Assembly: GCF_029227915.1 (NCBI RefSeq)
Contig: NC_079876.1
Coordinates: forward strand, 30,725,828 to 30,789,827
DNA from: Hydractinia symbiolongicarpus
Taxonomy: Eukaryota > Cnidaria > Hydrozoa > Anthoathecata > Hydractiniidae
DNA: 64,000 nucleotides
Direction: 5' to 3'
The notes under the pieces were generated by a model that did not search any database, was not told where the DNA came from, and saw only the letters and a list, made by a program, of their open reading frames with translations. A program made the position numbers and the translations under genes. Position 1 is the first letter of the stretch. Every line of letters begins with the position of its first letter. Below are positions 27,510 through 38,800 of the stretch, one piece after another.

Positions 27510-28224
27510 CATTACACTGAATATAGATAACATTGAAGTGAATATAGATGACATCAAAATGACTAAAGATGACATCAAAGAAAATGCAAAAGCCATTGAA
27601 GTGAATAAAGATGACATCAAAATGAGTAAAGATGACATCAAAGTGAATAAAGATGACATCAAAGTGAATAAAGATGACATCAAAGTGAATAAAGATGACA
27701 TCAAAATGAATAAAGATGACATCAAAATGAATAAAGATGACATCATAGTGAATAAAGATGACATCAAAATAAATAAAGATGACATCATAGTGAATAAAGA
27801 TGACATCAAAGTGAATAAAGATGACATCATAGTGAATAAAGATGACATCAAAGTGAATAAAGATGACATCAAAGTGAATAAAGATGACATCAAAGTGAAT
27901 AAAGATGACATCAAAGTGAATAAAGATGACATCAAAATGAATAAAGATGACATCAAAGTGAATAAAGATGACATCAAAGTGAATAAAGATGACATCAAAG
28001 TGAATAAAGATGACATCAAAGTGAATAAAGATGACATCAAAGTGAATAAAGATGACATCAAAATGAATAAAAAGAACATTAAGGAAAACAGAGATGTAAT
28101 ACATGCTATGAAAAAAAGTTTGATACCCAGGCTAAATGCAATGGAGCAGCAAATATACAAGGATTTGGCTGGACAGAATAAAGGTCAAGGTGATAAAACA
28201 ATGACAAAGAAAAAGCCAAGGTAA
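27493..28224 (+). CDS. Heptad-repeat (DDIKVNK)n protein, overlapping the HEPN ORF
   Basis: A 243-residue ORF begins ATG CAG, 17 nt inside the end of the HEPN ORF and one base out of its frame. It consists of degenerate units (DDITLNI, DNIEVNI, DDIKMTK), about 22 near-perfect copies of DDIK(V/M)NK, and a basic tail (MKKSLIPRLNAMEQQIYKD...MTKKKPR). In HEPN proteins of this class the HEPN is commonly followed by long coiled-coil or repeat regions, so a fusion with the upstream ORF is likely. Removing one A from the 27486-27493 run would join them. The last codons, CCA AGG TAA, contain a splice-donor-like AAG|GTAACA at 28220, so the stop could lie in an intron. AATAAATAAA at about 28556-28565 could be a poly(A) signal. 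Confidence 0.6.
   Translation: MQTIDDITLNIDNIEVNIDDIKMTKDDIKENAKAIEVNKDDIKMSKDDIKVNKDDIKVNKDDIKVNKDDIKMNKDDIKMNKDDIIVNKDDIKINKDDIIVNKDDIKVNKDDIIVNKDDIKVNKDDIKVNKDDIKVNKDDIKVNKDDIKMNKDDIKVNKDDIKVNKDDIKVNKDDIKVNKDDIKVNKDDIKMNKKNIKENRDVIHAMKKSLIPRLNAMEQQIYKDLAGQNKGQGDKTMTKKKPR
27546..28071 (+). repeat. 21-bp tandem array (GATGACATCAAAGTGAATAAA type)
   Basis: About 22 near-identical 21-bp units with degenerate edge units encode the seven-residue DDIKVNK repeat. Variants are AAAATG (Met) and ATCATA (Ile-Ile). The unit length keeps all frames open, which explains the long antisense frames. Confidence 0.93.
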
Positions 28225-29495
28225 CATGACATGGTATAAACCATGCCTTTCTTTTATGAAAAATCAACGGCTATGAAGGATTTTTGAACCCAATTACAGA
28301 CCTTCTGAAAAACTTTACAACTTTTGATTCAACAAAGCCGAGCAATAATATCCTAAAAAACATAGCCTCAGAATTAAACGCGTGAATTTTGGTGACCTTT
28401 TTTCCAAAATCTTCAGATCAATTAATATTTCTTCTTGATATTTCCTATCTTTTTTTTTCAAAAACAAATTGTTACTTTTCCTTACACTAAAAACGTGCTG
28501 AAGATGACCCGAAATTACTGGGGTGAAACGTTAATGCTAATGTGAAACTTCAACGAAATAAATAAAAGAAAATCATGTATAAAGAAAGGAAATTTAATAA
28601 AAAAGCGCTGTAGTGAATTTCAAAGTTGTTAAGAGAATTCCATAAATGTTTAGGGAAAATATTTAAATAGAGCGAGCCTGCGTCATTGTTTGCTTGCTTA
28701 TTATCTTTAATACCCAGCTTAAAGTTCTTCACAGTGTACATGTGTATTAACTTTTTTTATTAGTCCAAGAAACACTTCATCTCGAGCAACGAAACAAATT
28801 ACATTTCTAAGTAAGAATATTGTTTTTATTCCTCTTTTGTCTATTTGATAGATGTCTTTCCTAATGCAGTGTGTATATAAAATAAAGGGATATATTTGCT
28901 TCGGAAAATTACCACGAAATTTTACAAGTAAGGATTATCGAAGTAAAAGTTTAGATCATAAATATTTTTATTCAGTTGCTGGCGAAAATTCGCAGAGCTT
29001 AGTTAAAATTACTGAAATAATTTTATTAAATCATCGATAAAAATGAAGTCGATCTATATTTTGAGGTTGAAACTGTTCGTTATGACAAAAAGATGACGTC
29101 TGCAAATCATTTTTCCGGCTTGTCTGTTATATTTCTGTGTGTAGAATATGTTGGAAAGTTAGCAAAGATCGTCTTCTGCAAATCTAATCCTTTTAATGGA
29201 AGATGTATTTATTAAAAACATTTACTTTTAACATTTTTTCACGAAAAAAGGCATGTAAAGTTGGAGGATAATCCCAAAACGCTGAATCCCTAAAACTGCT
29301 GACATCAGCATAACTATGAAAGTTTTAATTATGATTGAATTTTTATTACTTTTCTGTTTAATATTTATATTTTTTACAATTGGTCATTGGGTGGACCAGC
29401 TTCCGTTTTCAACATTTTAGGTTTGCTAAAAAAATTTTTTCTTCTTTTTTCTTGTACGAGTTTTTAAATTCTTTATTACTTTACTTATTATTTAG

Positions 29496-29968
29496 ATATT
29501 AAAAATCTCATCGCACATAACAACATCGATAAAGTGAGGGAACTTCTACAATTTCACTCAGAAATCGTTCATATTCGGGATGTTGATTATCAACGCACAC
29601 TATTGATGTTGGCAGCATTGTACACCGACAGCACAACAATGATTGAACTTTTGATCTCTCATGGAAGTAATGTTTGGGCGGAAGATTTTTACAAGTCGAA
29701 CGTTTATCATTACGCAGCAGCGTTTGGTCGTCAGAAGATATTACAAGTGTTGTGTGACCACGACGTAACAAACATCAATAATTTAACGCTTACCAATGAC
29801 ACACCTTTTTATTTGGCTGCATGGTATTGTCAAATCGAATGTGTTGATGTTTTGTTGCGACAACATGGTATTGACATCACCATAAAAAGTAAAACTGGAA
29901 AAACTGCATATGATGTTGCTGGAAAAAATATTAAGAAAAAGATTGTGAGAAAATTAAAAACAAGTTAA
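29496..29968 (+). CDS. Ankyrin-repeat protein, terminal exon
   Basis: The exon follows a TTATTTAG acceptor (AG at 29494-29495) with two bases completing a codon, and ends at TAA. It reads IKNLIAHNNIDKVRELLQ, then repeats with TLLMLAALYTDSTTMIELLISHG, VYHYAAAFGRQKILQVLCD, TPFYLAAWYCQIECVDVLL and a final TAYDVAGKNIKKKIVRKL cap, so about four to five ankyrin units. There is no ATG before the repeats, so upstream exons must exist. A poly(A) signal AATAAA lies at 29999-30004. The HEPN/heptad ORFs lie 1.3 kb upstream on the same strand. A direct splice from 28220 into this acceptor would be out of phase, so a link would need an extra exon. Confidence 0.75.
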
Positions 29969-29998
29969 AGGTTTGCATGAATTCCAATAATTTGATGA

Positions 29999-30004
29999 AT
30001 AAAT
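29999..30004 (+). terminator. Poly(A) signal AATAAA
   Basis: Located about 30 bases after the ankyrin exon's stop codon. Confidence 0.6.
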
Positions 30005-30363
30005 AAAGATCAATATAAAAAGTCATGTTCTCATAAAGAACAAAAAATTATTAATATATAATTCTAATACATTCCTCTGAAATTCAACCTCTTTTGATTC
30101 CAACATCTTCCTAATTCGAAAACGAACGGGAAGATGGTTTAATAAGCGGGACTTTCTTTGTTTACATTAAACTTCAGTCGGCCAGGTCTGGATTTACGGG
30201 AATCCGCGCATTTACTGTTTCCGGCAATTAGACTGCTTTCACTCATCCAACAAATTTTATGACTTTTTTGTCTTGGTAATTTTGCAGTATTCTCTCCCCC
30301 TATTTCGAACACTGGTTAAATTGTCCTACTTTCGTCAGACGAAGTATTCAAAACACAACAGTA

Positions 30364-31077
30364 CAGTATACTCTTCAATTAGCGGACACCATCAACCAAA
30401 GTGTCCGCTAATTGGAAGTGTCCGCCTTTTGGAAAGTTTTTAAGCCGCAAATTGAAAAATGAAGCCGATTTTTGTATCACAAAGGAAAAATAACAAATGA
30501 TAATATAATATTAACATACCTAAACAAACTTTCAATCTTTACAGATCCTTAAAGTCTTCTAATTTTTTAACAAATGATGGATAATGATTAATTAATTGTT
30601 GTTTTCTGATATTTATCTTGACGATTTTTAGTCTCTCCTTACTAGAGGAAAGAGTTTCTCTTTCCTCTCTATTGAGATCGTTTAAGCCCGTCAAGCATTG
30701 TTAGCGTTGAGACAATAGAAAATTCTTATTTTTTAATCACAGAATTATCAGCATCTTCGTCATCGTCATCAGATGAAATCTCTTCTATATTTCCAGACTC
30801 TTTTCGAATATATTTATCTACACGTTTCTAGGGAGCTTACTTTCCAATTTACTTCATCTGAGCTATTCATTTTTGTCTATTTTGCTCGCTTTTATTTGGA
30901 GAAAAAAATATTTGTTCTTTGGTGCAAAAAATAATTAGAGAGTCCGCTAATTAAGTGTCCGCTTTTTGGAAAGTTTTTTCTGAGACTTTGACTAGAAAAC
31001 GGCCGGTGTATGACCAAAGTGTCCGCTAATCAGAGGTGTCCGCCTTTTAGAGTATTCGTTAATTGGAGAAAATACTA
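30364..31077. mobile_element. pogo/Tigger-type deletion-derivative, 714 bp
   Basis: The left end, CAGTATACTCTTCAATTAGC, and the inverted right end, TAGTATTTTCTCCAATTAAC, are each flanked by TA. GTGTCCGCTAAT/GTGTCCGCC blocks repeat inside both ends, as in Tigger-like elements. The interior on the minus strand (about 30830-30735) reads VDKYIRKESGNIEEIS, then an acidic run (SSDDDDEDAD), like the acidic C-terminal tail of pogo-type transposases. Confidence 0.65.
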
Positions 31078-31099
31078 TATATGGAACTGTATTTAGCTA

Positions 31100-33140
31100 T
31101 ATTAAGTACGCTTGCTCAGTTACAACCACAAAATGGTCTACCTGCCCAAATATGAATCGTTAAGTTCCTATATTAAACAAAAGAAGAATTACACTTTACG
31201 TTTAATGATGAAATTCTATAATCCAGATTTTTAGAGCATCTTCACATTTTGGAACTTTTAAAGACTTACAATACACGGTCTGTTTAAAGTGATCCAAGTT
31301 TTGTGTTTTGACATATGGTCCGTTTACATTTGTTATTGTTGTTGTTGAATTATAAAACTAATAATTTGAATTATATGTACACAAGCACTGATACTTAATA
31401 GTGAAAGCAAGTCTGTAAATTAAACATGTAATCTCCATAAAAAAATAATTTGACAATGTCTGAATTTTTCTGTTTCCATAGCTTGTAAAAATTAATGCTT
31501 TTCATAATTCCAATAATGCTTATAAGTAGGGCCGTGCCTTGCTGTCACAGAACTAACAGTGGTTTATAATGTATGTAAATTCTGTTGGCTTTTGAAGTGT
31601 AATGGCAAGAAGCTAGTCCCTTTTATTTTATTCGTACTCATTTTTAGGCGTATAAATGTTGGCACAGCAGTGATAGAAACGTATTTGCCCGAATTAATTT
31701 TCGGCCAAATTCGAATTCCTCCACAAATAATATTAAAAGAATATTGAAATTTTAGGTACTGTAAAAAATATAAAATTATATTTTAGCACAGAAAATTTTG
31801 TGCGCAATCTCTGAACTAATTTCGCGCAATGACAAACTCTTTTGAGTGACTGCTCAAAAATCTGAAAAAACTTTCAGATTTTCAATTAGCAAAAAATGAA
31901 ATCCTACTTAAGAATGACTTCGCTTTAACCGTTTCGTGCGTGAGAAATTAATCGCAAAAGTCGATTCCAAGAAATGTCAATTCTCAATCCAAATCTTTCT
32001 CACCCTAGAAATGGCGACAAGCAGCATGATATGATAAGTTTGATCTGCAAGTGGGTGTGTTGAGGTTTGGAAAACTCTTCTTGACCTTTATATTAATTAA
32101 TTTTACGATTGTGGCTCCAAACATACATTGAGAATCTGACAGTTTATGTGATGTTTTTTGGTTGTAGCTATTTAGCTAAAAGTGAAATAGTCACACTGCA
32201 ACAGAATTTAAAGATGTTTAGGTTGCTACACCTCCGACAGTATTATAAAATTAAATAATAGTCTAAAGTTTTTTGATACAATGACAGCGGGCGCACAGTA
32301 GTTATAAAAAGTTAAATTTTGTTTACAATTAAATATAAAACTCTTACAATAACTTAAGGCTCGTTTTCATTTTACTGACGTACTGTAGTCCCCCCAGTTG
32401 GTTCCCGTACCTCCCAGATCTTTAGATACGGCTTTTTAAGAACCTATTTTATAAGAATGCGAGGTAGAGGATTATCAAAAATTGCGAACATGTAAATTTT
32501 CAAAAGAAACACAATGATTCCTAATTAAGTCTGACATTTTGGGTAATTCCAACTGCAAAATATTATAAAGATTAAAGTATAAGTAAAGATTGATAAAGAT
32601 TGATTAAAGGACAGGTCTCTTACTAAAAAGCATTTTAAAGGTACGAAATTGCGGTCTGTCTCCATAACTTTTCGAAAAATCGTCCTTAAATTTAAGAAAT
32701 ATTCACGCTGAACTCAGAGAGTAACGGTATATTAACGTAAACACCCTGAGTTTACTCACAGATTAATAAAAACAAAATAATGCGTGTCTGGAGTTACCGG
32801 TGTTTTTTTTTTCTTAGCATATGTTTAAGTTTTTCAAAAGAAACTATCAACATCATCTACTTCCCCGAATCTTATAAATATTAATCATCACCATCCACAA
32901 ATTTGGTCATATTTTCCCCAATGTGTTGGAAGAACATAAATAAAAAAATTTTACTGAAGAAGTGATAAAATCCTCTCTAGTAAAAAATAAGAAATCGAGA
33001 TTCTAAATGCTGAGGTTGAGATTTGTGTTCAAACTGATAAATTTTTTCACCCTCGAAATCTAACTATTTTTTTTGATGTTTTAATATTTTAACATATTTA
33101 AAGACTATTTTTTTTGATGTTCTTGGGAACTATAAAAATG
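31100..33140. other. No gene recognised
   Basis: AT-rich sequence in which I can support no exon. Confidence 0.45.
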
Positions 33141-33149
33141 TCAAGGTAG

Positions 33150-33260
33150 CCTGTTCAGGTCTCAATGGTACTGTTGTCAATGAGGGTCCTCAACTTGGCT
33201 GGGGATTAAATGCAAGACCATTCGCGCTGATAGCGAACACTCTACCACAAAGTCATCATC
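33150..33260 (-). repeat. tRNA-derived SINE relic
   Basis: The minus strand reads GTGGTAGAGTGTTCGCT, an A-box-like D arm, followed about 30 bases later by a degraded B-box, GGTCTTGCATTTAATCCCC. The remaining sequence has no cloverleaf, so this is a SINE or tRNA pseudogene. Confidence 0.55.
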
Positions 33261-33269
33261 CCGTATCAT

Positions 33270-35870
33270 TTAAATTTATAATTGTCGTACTCTTCAAATT
33301 CTTAGTAAGTTACGGTTACTTAGAACAAGGTTTCTATTGTCTTGCGTGAGTAAAAAGAAAGTGAGACAAAAGAGTGGCGTCAAATTATTTCGAGTCTCTT
33401 CTTTTATGGCTTGGTTAAACAATTTCCCGCTGGTCTGGTCGAAGATGATTCAATCTACCACTATACCTAACTTTTTCATATGAATATATATTTTCACCTG
33501 TCGGTAGATTTCCAAATTTATATTCATGAATAGTTCGTTGGTTCGGTTAATTCGTCATAAACAATTGTCGAGTAACAGTAGCGGAGATTTACTCGAATTC
33601 TGTCCACCTGTTTGAAGATGTGTTTCGTGCCGTAATAAAAATTTCTTGAAATACTTTAAAGCAATTTGACATTATGGAATCCGTATTATAAATGTTTAAA
33701 ATACCTATTCACGCAAATGTTGCACTTTATCGATTAGATTCGGAAATTTGCAAAACATCTATTCTCTTGATATTTTTCTTCATAAAATTAAATAAAGATC
33801 ATTTTTCCCTCTGTTAGAAGAACTGACCTAACTCGGTTGACTACTGATGTCACTTGTAGTATCAAAAGGCAGTTAAAGCTAGGACAGGTAGAGAGCAAGT
33901 TTGACTTTGACAGATTCTGTTTACCTGTTTTTTTAAATAGTCATAAAAGGAGACCAAAAGCTCGAAAAGTATAGCCACTAACATTAAGGAGAGTTGTAAT
34001 GACTGAGAACGGAATCATTCAAATTTTTTAATTTTATTATTAATAGTAAAAAATCTGGTACTCCTTTTACTAAAAATAATATCACCATATTATGATAAGA
34101 AAATCACATAAACTTTAAAAAATAAGTCAAAGAATTTAAATTATGTTATGAGTTAAAATGCTAACATCACAACAACTGTTCTGAAGCTCGTCAACCGATT
34201 TAACGAAACGTGCATGTTAACCAGTTTCCATGACAACAGAACACAAGAGAAGCGTCATTAAAAAGCTGTTGTTGGAAGAAGAAATCAAAGAAAACAAAAA
34301 TTATTAAATAAATTAATTTATCTTTGGAAAACAAAAATTCTATCTTTACAATTTAAAAAATTCCCGTAACAGACATTTAAAGATTTTTACAATAAGATAG
34401 GATAAGCTATAGCTAGTAGAAAGCAAGAAAGAATGATAAAATGTTCTTTTTGTTACTTTTTGAATTTGAAAATCCACGCGAAATTTTGCTAGACGCAAAA
34501 ACGTTCTGACAAAATATTTGTAAAAAATATTTAAATCTAAATCATCGTTTAAATCGAAAAACTGTCAAAAATTTTAACGAAAAGAGTTCGACGTCGATGG
34601 CTGTGACATGAAATTCCGTGATATATTAGGCCATTTTGTTAACCGCACAATGTGCGTCCGCAAAATTTGAATTTTTTAATTTCATATTGAAATCCACATC
34701 CATAGTTATTTTAATATCAGTTTTAAATTAAACATTGATAAATTTTTTTTAAATTTCTTCGAAAATCAATTTCGCAAAAACGTCAACATTTCGCGTTTTT
34801 TTCGAAACCATTAAATTTTTTTCCCTTCTTATTTTCTTCAAAGCAGAAGTTTCCATATAATTTTAAATGATGTTGATTGTTGTTGATTGTTTACTTTTTG
34901 CCGACAAAGTTTCAACGACAAACAAAATGTGAGTTCAAATACCTCATCAATATGAAAGTAAGTAAAAAATGGCCAAAGTTCGGCTCAGTGACTAATATTA
35001 TGAATGACCCAACATTTTTACTGGAATTCTTTTAATATACAAAATATTCAATTTACTTTTTGCCGACAAAGTTTTATTCTGTGTTGCTTCTTTACTAAAT
35101 CAAAGACCAAAAAAGCCTCAAGAATGCAAGAAAATTGTTGTATAAAAAGAAGGATTGGGTAAATTTCTATGCCAATATTTTATATTATAGACGCACAGGT
35201 AAGTGACCTACCGTGACCAAGTGACCACGTGTCTATGTATTTTATTTTTTGTGTCCTTGTGATTACCCTGCGTTGAATTTCCCCTTCAATTATTACTGTA
35301 AAAAAATTTGCACCGTTCCAATAATCCATTTATTTGCTCATCCTTGTTGGTAAAGCATACAGGTACAGCACGCAAAGAACTGTCACGAAGGCATGCAAGG
35401 AACGAAGGTATACAAGGTGCTAAGGCACACAAAACACGAAGCACGCAGAGGCGTAAAGCAATGATGCACGTAGGCACTCCTGGTTGCTGATAAGGCATTG
35501 ATTTAAATTAAAATCTGTTGTATACAAACAAACAAACACAAAGAACTACAAAAAGGACAAACAAACACAAACAAAATAAACAAACAAGTAAAAAAAACAA
35601 GCAAAAAAATACAAGCTTAAAGAAAACGCACAATGTTAAAGATAAAAGCATTCCATTCCCCCCCTTCTCTGTTCTCTACAACAATAAAAATATCTCTCTT
35701 GCATTAATTTCCGCGCCTAAACAAAACCGTAACACATTAGGGCGTCTCCAAAAAAAACTACAAAACTTGACGTGATCAATTTAAAATTTAAAGTATGTAG
35801 TGCTAACCGTTAACTCAACAAAATGTAACATTAACAACTGGAGGTAAAAACATAAAATGGTAACAAATTT
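33270..35870. other. No gene recognised; A-rich CAAA tract
   Basis: There are no supportable exons. Positions 35521-35640 are a low-complexity ACAAACAAA-rich stretch just downstream of the PARP gene's 3' end. Confidence 0.45.
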
Positions 35871-35877
35871 TTGACCT

Positions 35878-38800
35878 CTATTCGTTTAATTCAAAATATA
35901 TAACATAGCACGGTAAAATTTGATCTGTATTAAATATCACAACCTCCTTATAACCACCGCTTCCGTCTTTTAAAGGAAATCCACCATGAGAGTCGTACCC
36001 TTTAGCAAGTCCTCTCGAGTTCATGCTAGTATACTCACACTCAAATATTTTTCCAGGTAGTAATTTTGCTAAGATAAGGTTGTTTCGACCTCCGTAATTT
36101 TTTGTATATTCCGGCAATTCCGAAAAATACACACCAGCTCCAAATTTACCATATTTGCTTTTTATAAAATTATAATCCATAATTGCTGTCACATCTGTGT
36201 AGTTTTTCGTTCCATGAAAGCCAAATATATATTGTGACTTTCCACCTGCACCATATTTTTTTTTTAGTTTTTCTTTCATTTTTTGAAACCTCTTCTCCAG
36301 TTTAGGATTTACGTAGAAATCCACACTCACTATTTTTGCATTCCTCCATACTCCACCTTGTGTGCACAAACGATGGAATTGCGACTCCGCTTCTCTGAAG
36401 CGAATATCTAATGGGTCATCGGATGACATAAGGCGTTTTGGTTTTAGCTCCATCTTACCAGTTTCAAAGGTCGTCATTGGCACACGTAGTGCTCGAGAAT
36501 TGACAGAGTAGCCAAGATATAACCCTTTCGATGTATCTAATTTTGATGATGAAGATTTGACATATTGTGGTGTCGATTTAGATGCAAAATTGAAATTTGA
36601 TGATGCAGCTTTGGGTTTGACATCCTGTGGTGTCCATTTAGTTCCAAAATTTAAATGTGATGACGCAACTTTGGGTTTGACATCCTGTGGTGTCAATATA
36701 GGTTCGTAATTCAATTGTGATGACGCAACTTTGGGTTTGACATCCTGTGGTGTCAATATAGGTTCGTAATTCAATTGTGATGACGCAACTATGGGTTTGA
36801 CATCCTGCGGTGTCAATATAGGTTTGTAATTCAATTGTGATGACGCAACTTTAAGTTTGACATCCTGTGGTGTCAATTTAGTTCCAAAATTCATTTGTGA
36901 TGACGCAGCATTACATTTGACATCTTGTGGTGTCAACTTAGTTCCAAAATTCATTTCTGATGACGCAGCATTATATTTGACATCTTGTGGTGTCAATTTA
37001 GTTCCAAAATTCATTTGTGATGACGCAGCATTACATTTGACATCTTGTGGTGTCAATTTAGTTCCAAAATTCAATTGTGATGACGCAGCATTAGATTTGA
37101 CATCTTGTGGTGTCAATTTAGTTCCAAAATTCAATTGTGATGACGCAGCATTAGATTTGACAGCTTGTGGTATCAATTTAGATCCAAAATTCAATTGTGA
37201 TGACGCAGCATTACATTTGACATCCTGTGGTGTCAATTTACTTCCAAAATTCAATTGTGATGACGCAGCATTAGATTTGACATCCTGTGGTGTCAATTTA
37301 CTTCCAAAATTCAATTGTGATGACGCAGCATTAGATTTGACATCTTGTGGTGTCAATTTAGCTCCAAAATTCAATTGTGATGACGCAGCATTACATTTGA
37401 CATCCTGTGGTGTCAATTTACTTCCAAAATTCAATTGTGATGACGCAGCATTAGATTTGACAGCTTGTGGTATCAATTTAGATCCAAAATTCAATTGTGA
37501 TGACGCAGCATTACATTTGACATCCTGTGGTGTCAATTTAGTTCCAAAATTCAATTGTGATGACGCAGCATTACATTTGACATCCTGTGGTGTCAATTTA
37601 GTTCCAAAATTCAATTGTGATGACGCAGCATTACATTTGACATCCTGTGGTGTCAATTTAGTTCCAAAATTCATTTGTGATGACGCAGCATTACATTTAA
37701 CATCTTGTGGTGTCAATATAGGTTCGTTATTCAATTGCGATGACGCAACTTTGGCTTTGACATCCTGTGGTGTCAATATAGCTTCGCTATTCAATTGTGA
37801 TGACGCAACTTTGGGTTTGACATCCTGTGGTGTCAATATAGGTTCGTAATTCAATTGTGATGACGCAACTTTGGGTTTGACATCCTGTGGTGTCCATTTA
37901 GTTCCAAAATTCAAATGTGATGACGCAACTTTGGGTTTGACATCCTGTGGTGTCAATATAGGTTCGTAATTCAATTGTGATGACGCAACTTTGGGTTTGA
38001 CATCCTGTGGTGTCAATATAGGTTCGTAATTCAATTGTGATGACGCAACTTTAAGTTTGACATCCTGTGGTGTCAATTTAGTTCCAAAATTCATTTGTGA
38101 TGACGCAGCATTACATTTGACATCTTGTGGTGTCAATTTAGTTCCAAAATTCATTTGTGATGACGCAGCATTACATTTGACATCTTGTGGTGTCAATATA
38201 GGTTCGTAATTCAATTGTGATGACGCAACTTTGGGTTTGACATCCTGTGGTGTCAATATAAGTTCGTTATTCAATTGTGATGACGCAACTTTGGATTTGA
38301 CATCCTGTGGTGTCAATATAGGTTCGTAATTCAATTGTGATGACGCAACTTTAAGTTTGACATCCTGTGGTGTCAATATAGGTTCGTAATTCAATTGTGA
38401 TGACGCAACTTTAAGTTTGACATCCTGTGGTGTCAATTTAGTTCCAAAATTCATTTGTGATGACGCAGCATTACATTTGACATCTTGTGGTGTCAATTTA
38501 GTTCCAAAATTCATTTGTGATGACGCAGCATTACATTTGACATCTTGTGGTGTCAATATAGGTTCGTAATTCAATTGTGATGACGCAACTTTGGGTTTGA
38601 CATCCTGTGGTGTCAATATAAGTTCGCTATTCAATTGTGATGACGCAACTTTGGATTTGACATCCTGTGGTGTCAATATAGGTTCGTAATTCAATTGTGA
38701 TGACGCAACTTTAAGTTTGACATCCTGTGGTGTCAATATAGGTTCGTAATTCAATTGTGATGACGCAACTTTAAGTTTGACATCCTGTGGTGTCAATTTA

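Noticed and set aside
27477-28160. Minus-strand FTLMSSL and FIHFDVI repeat frames
   Set aside because: Antisense shadows of the 21-bp heptad array, kept open by the unit length being a multiple of three.
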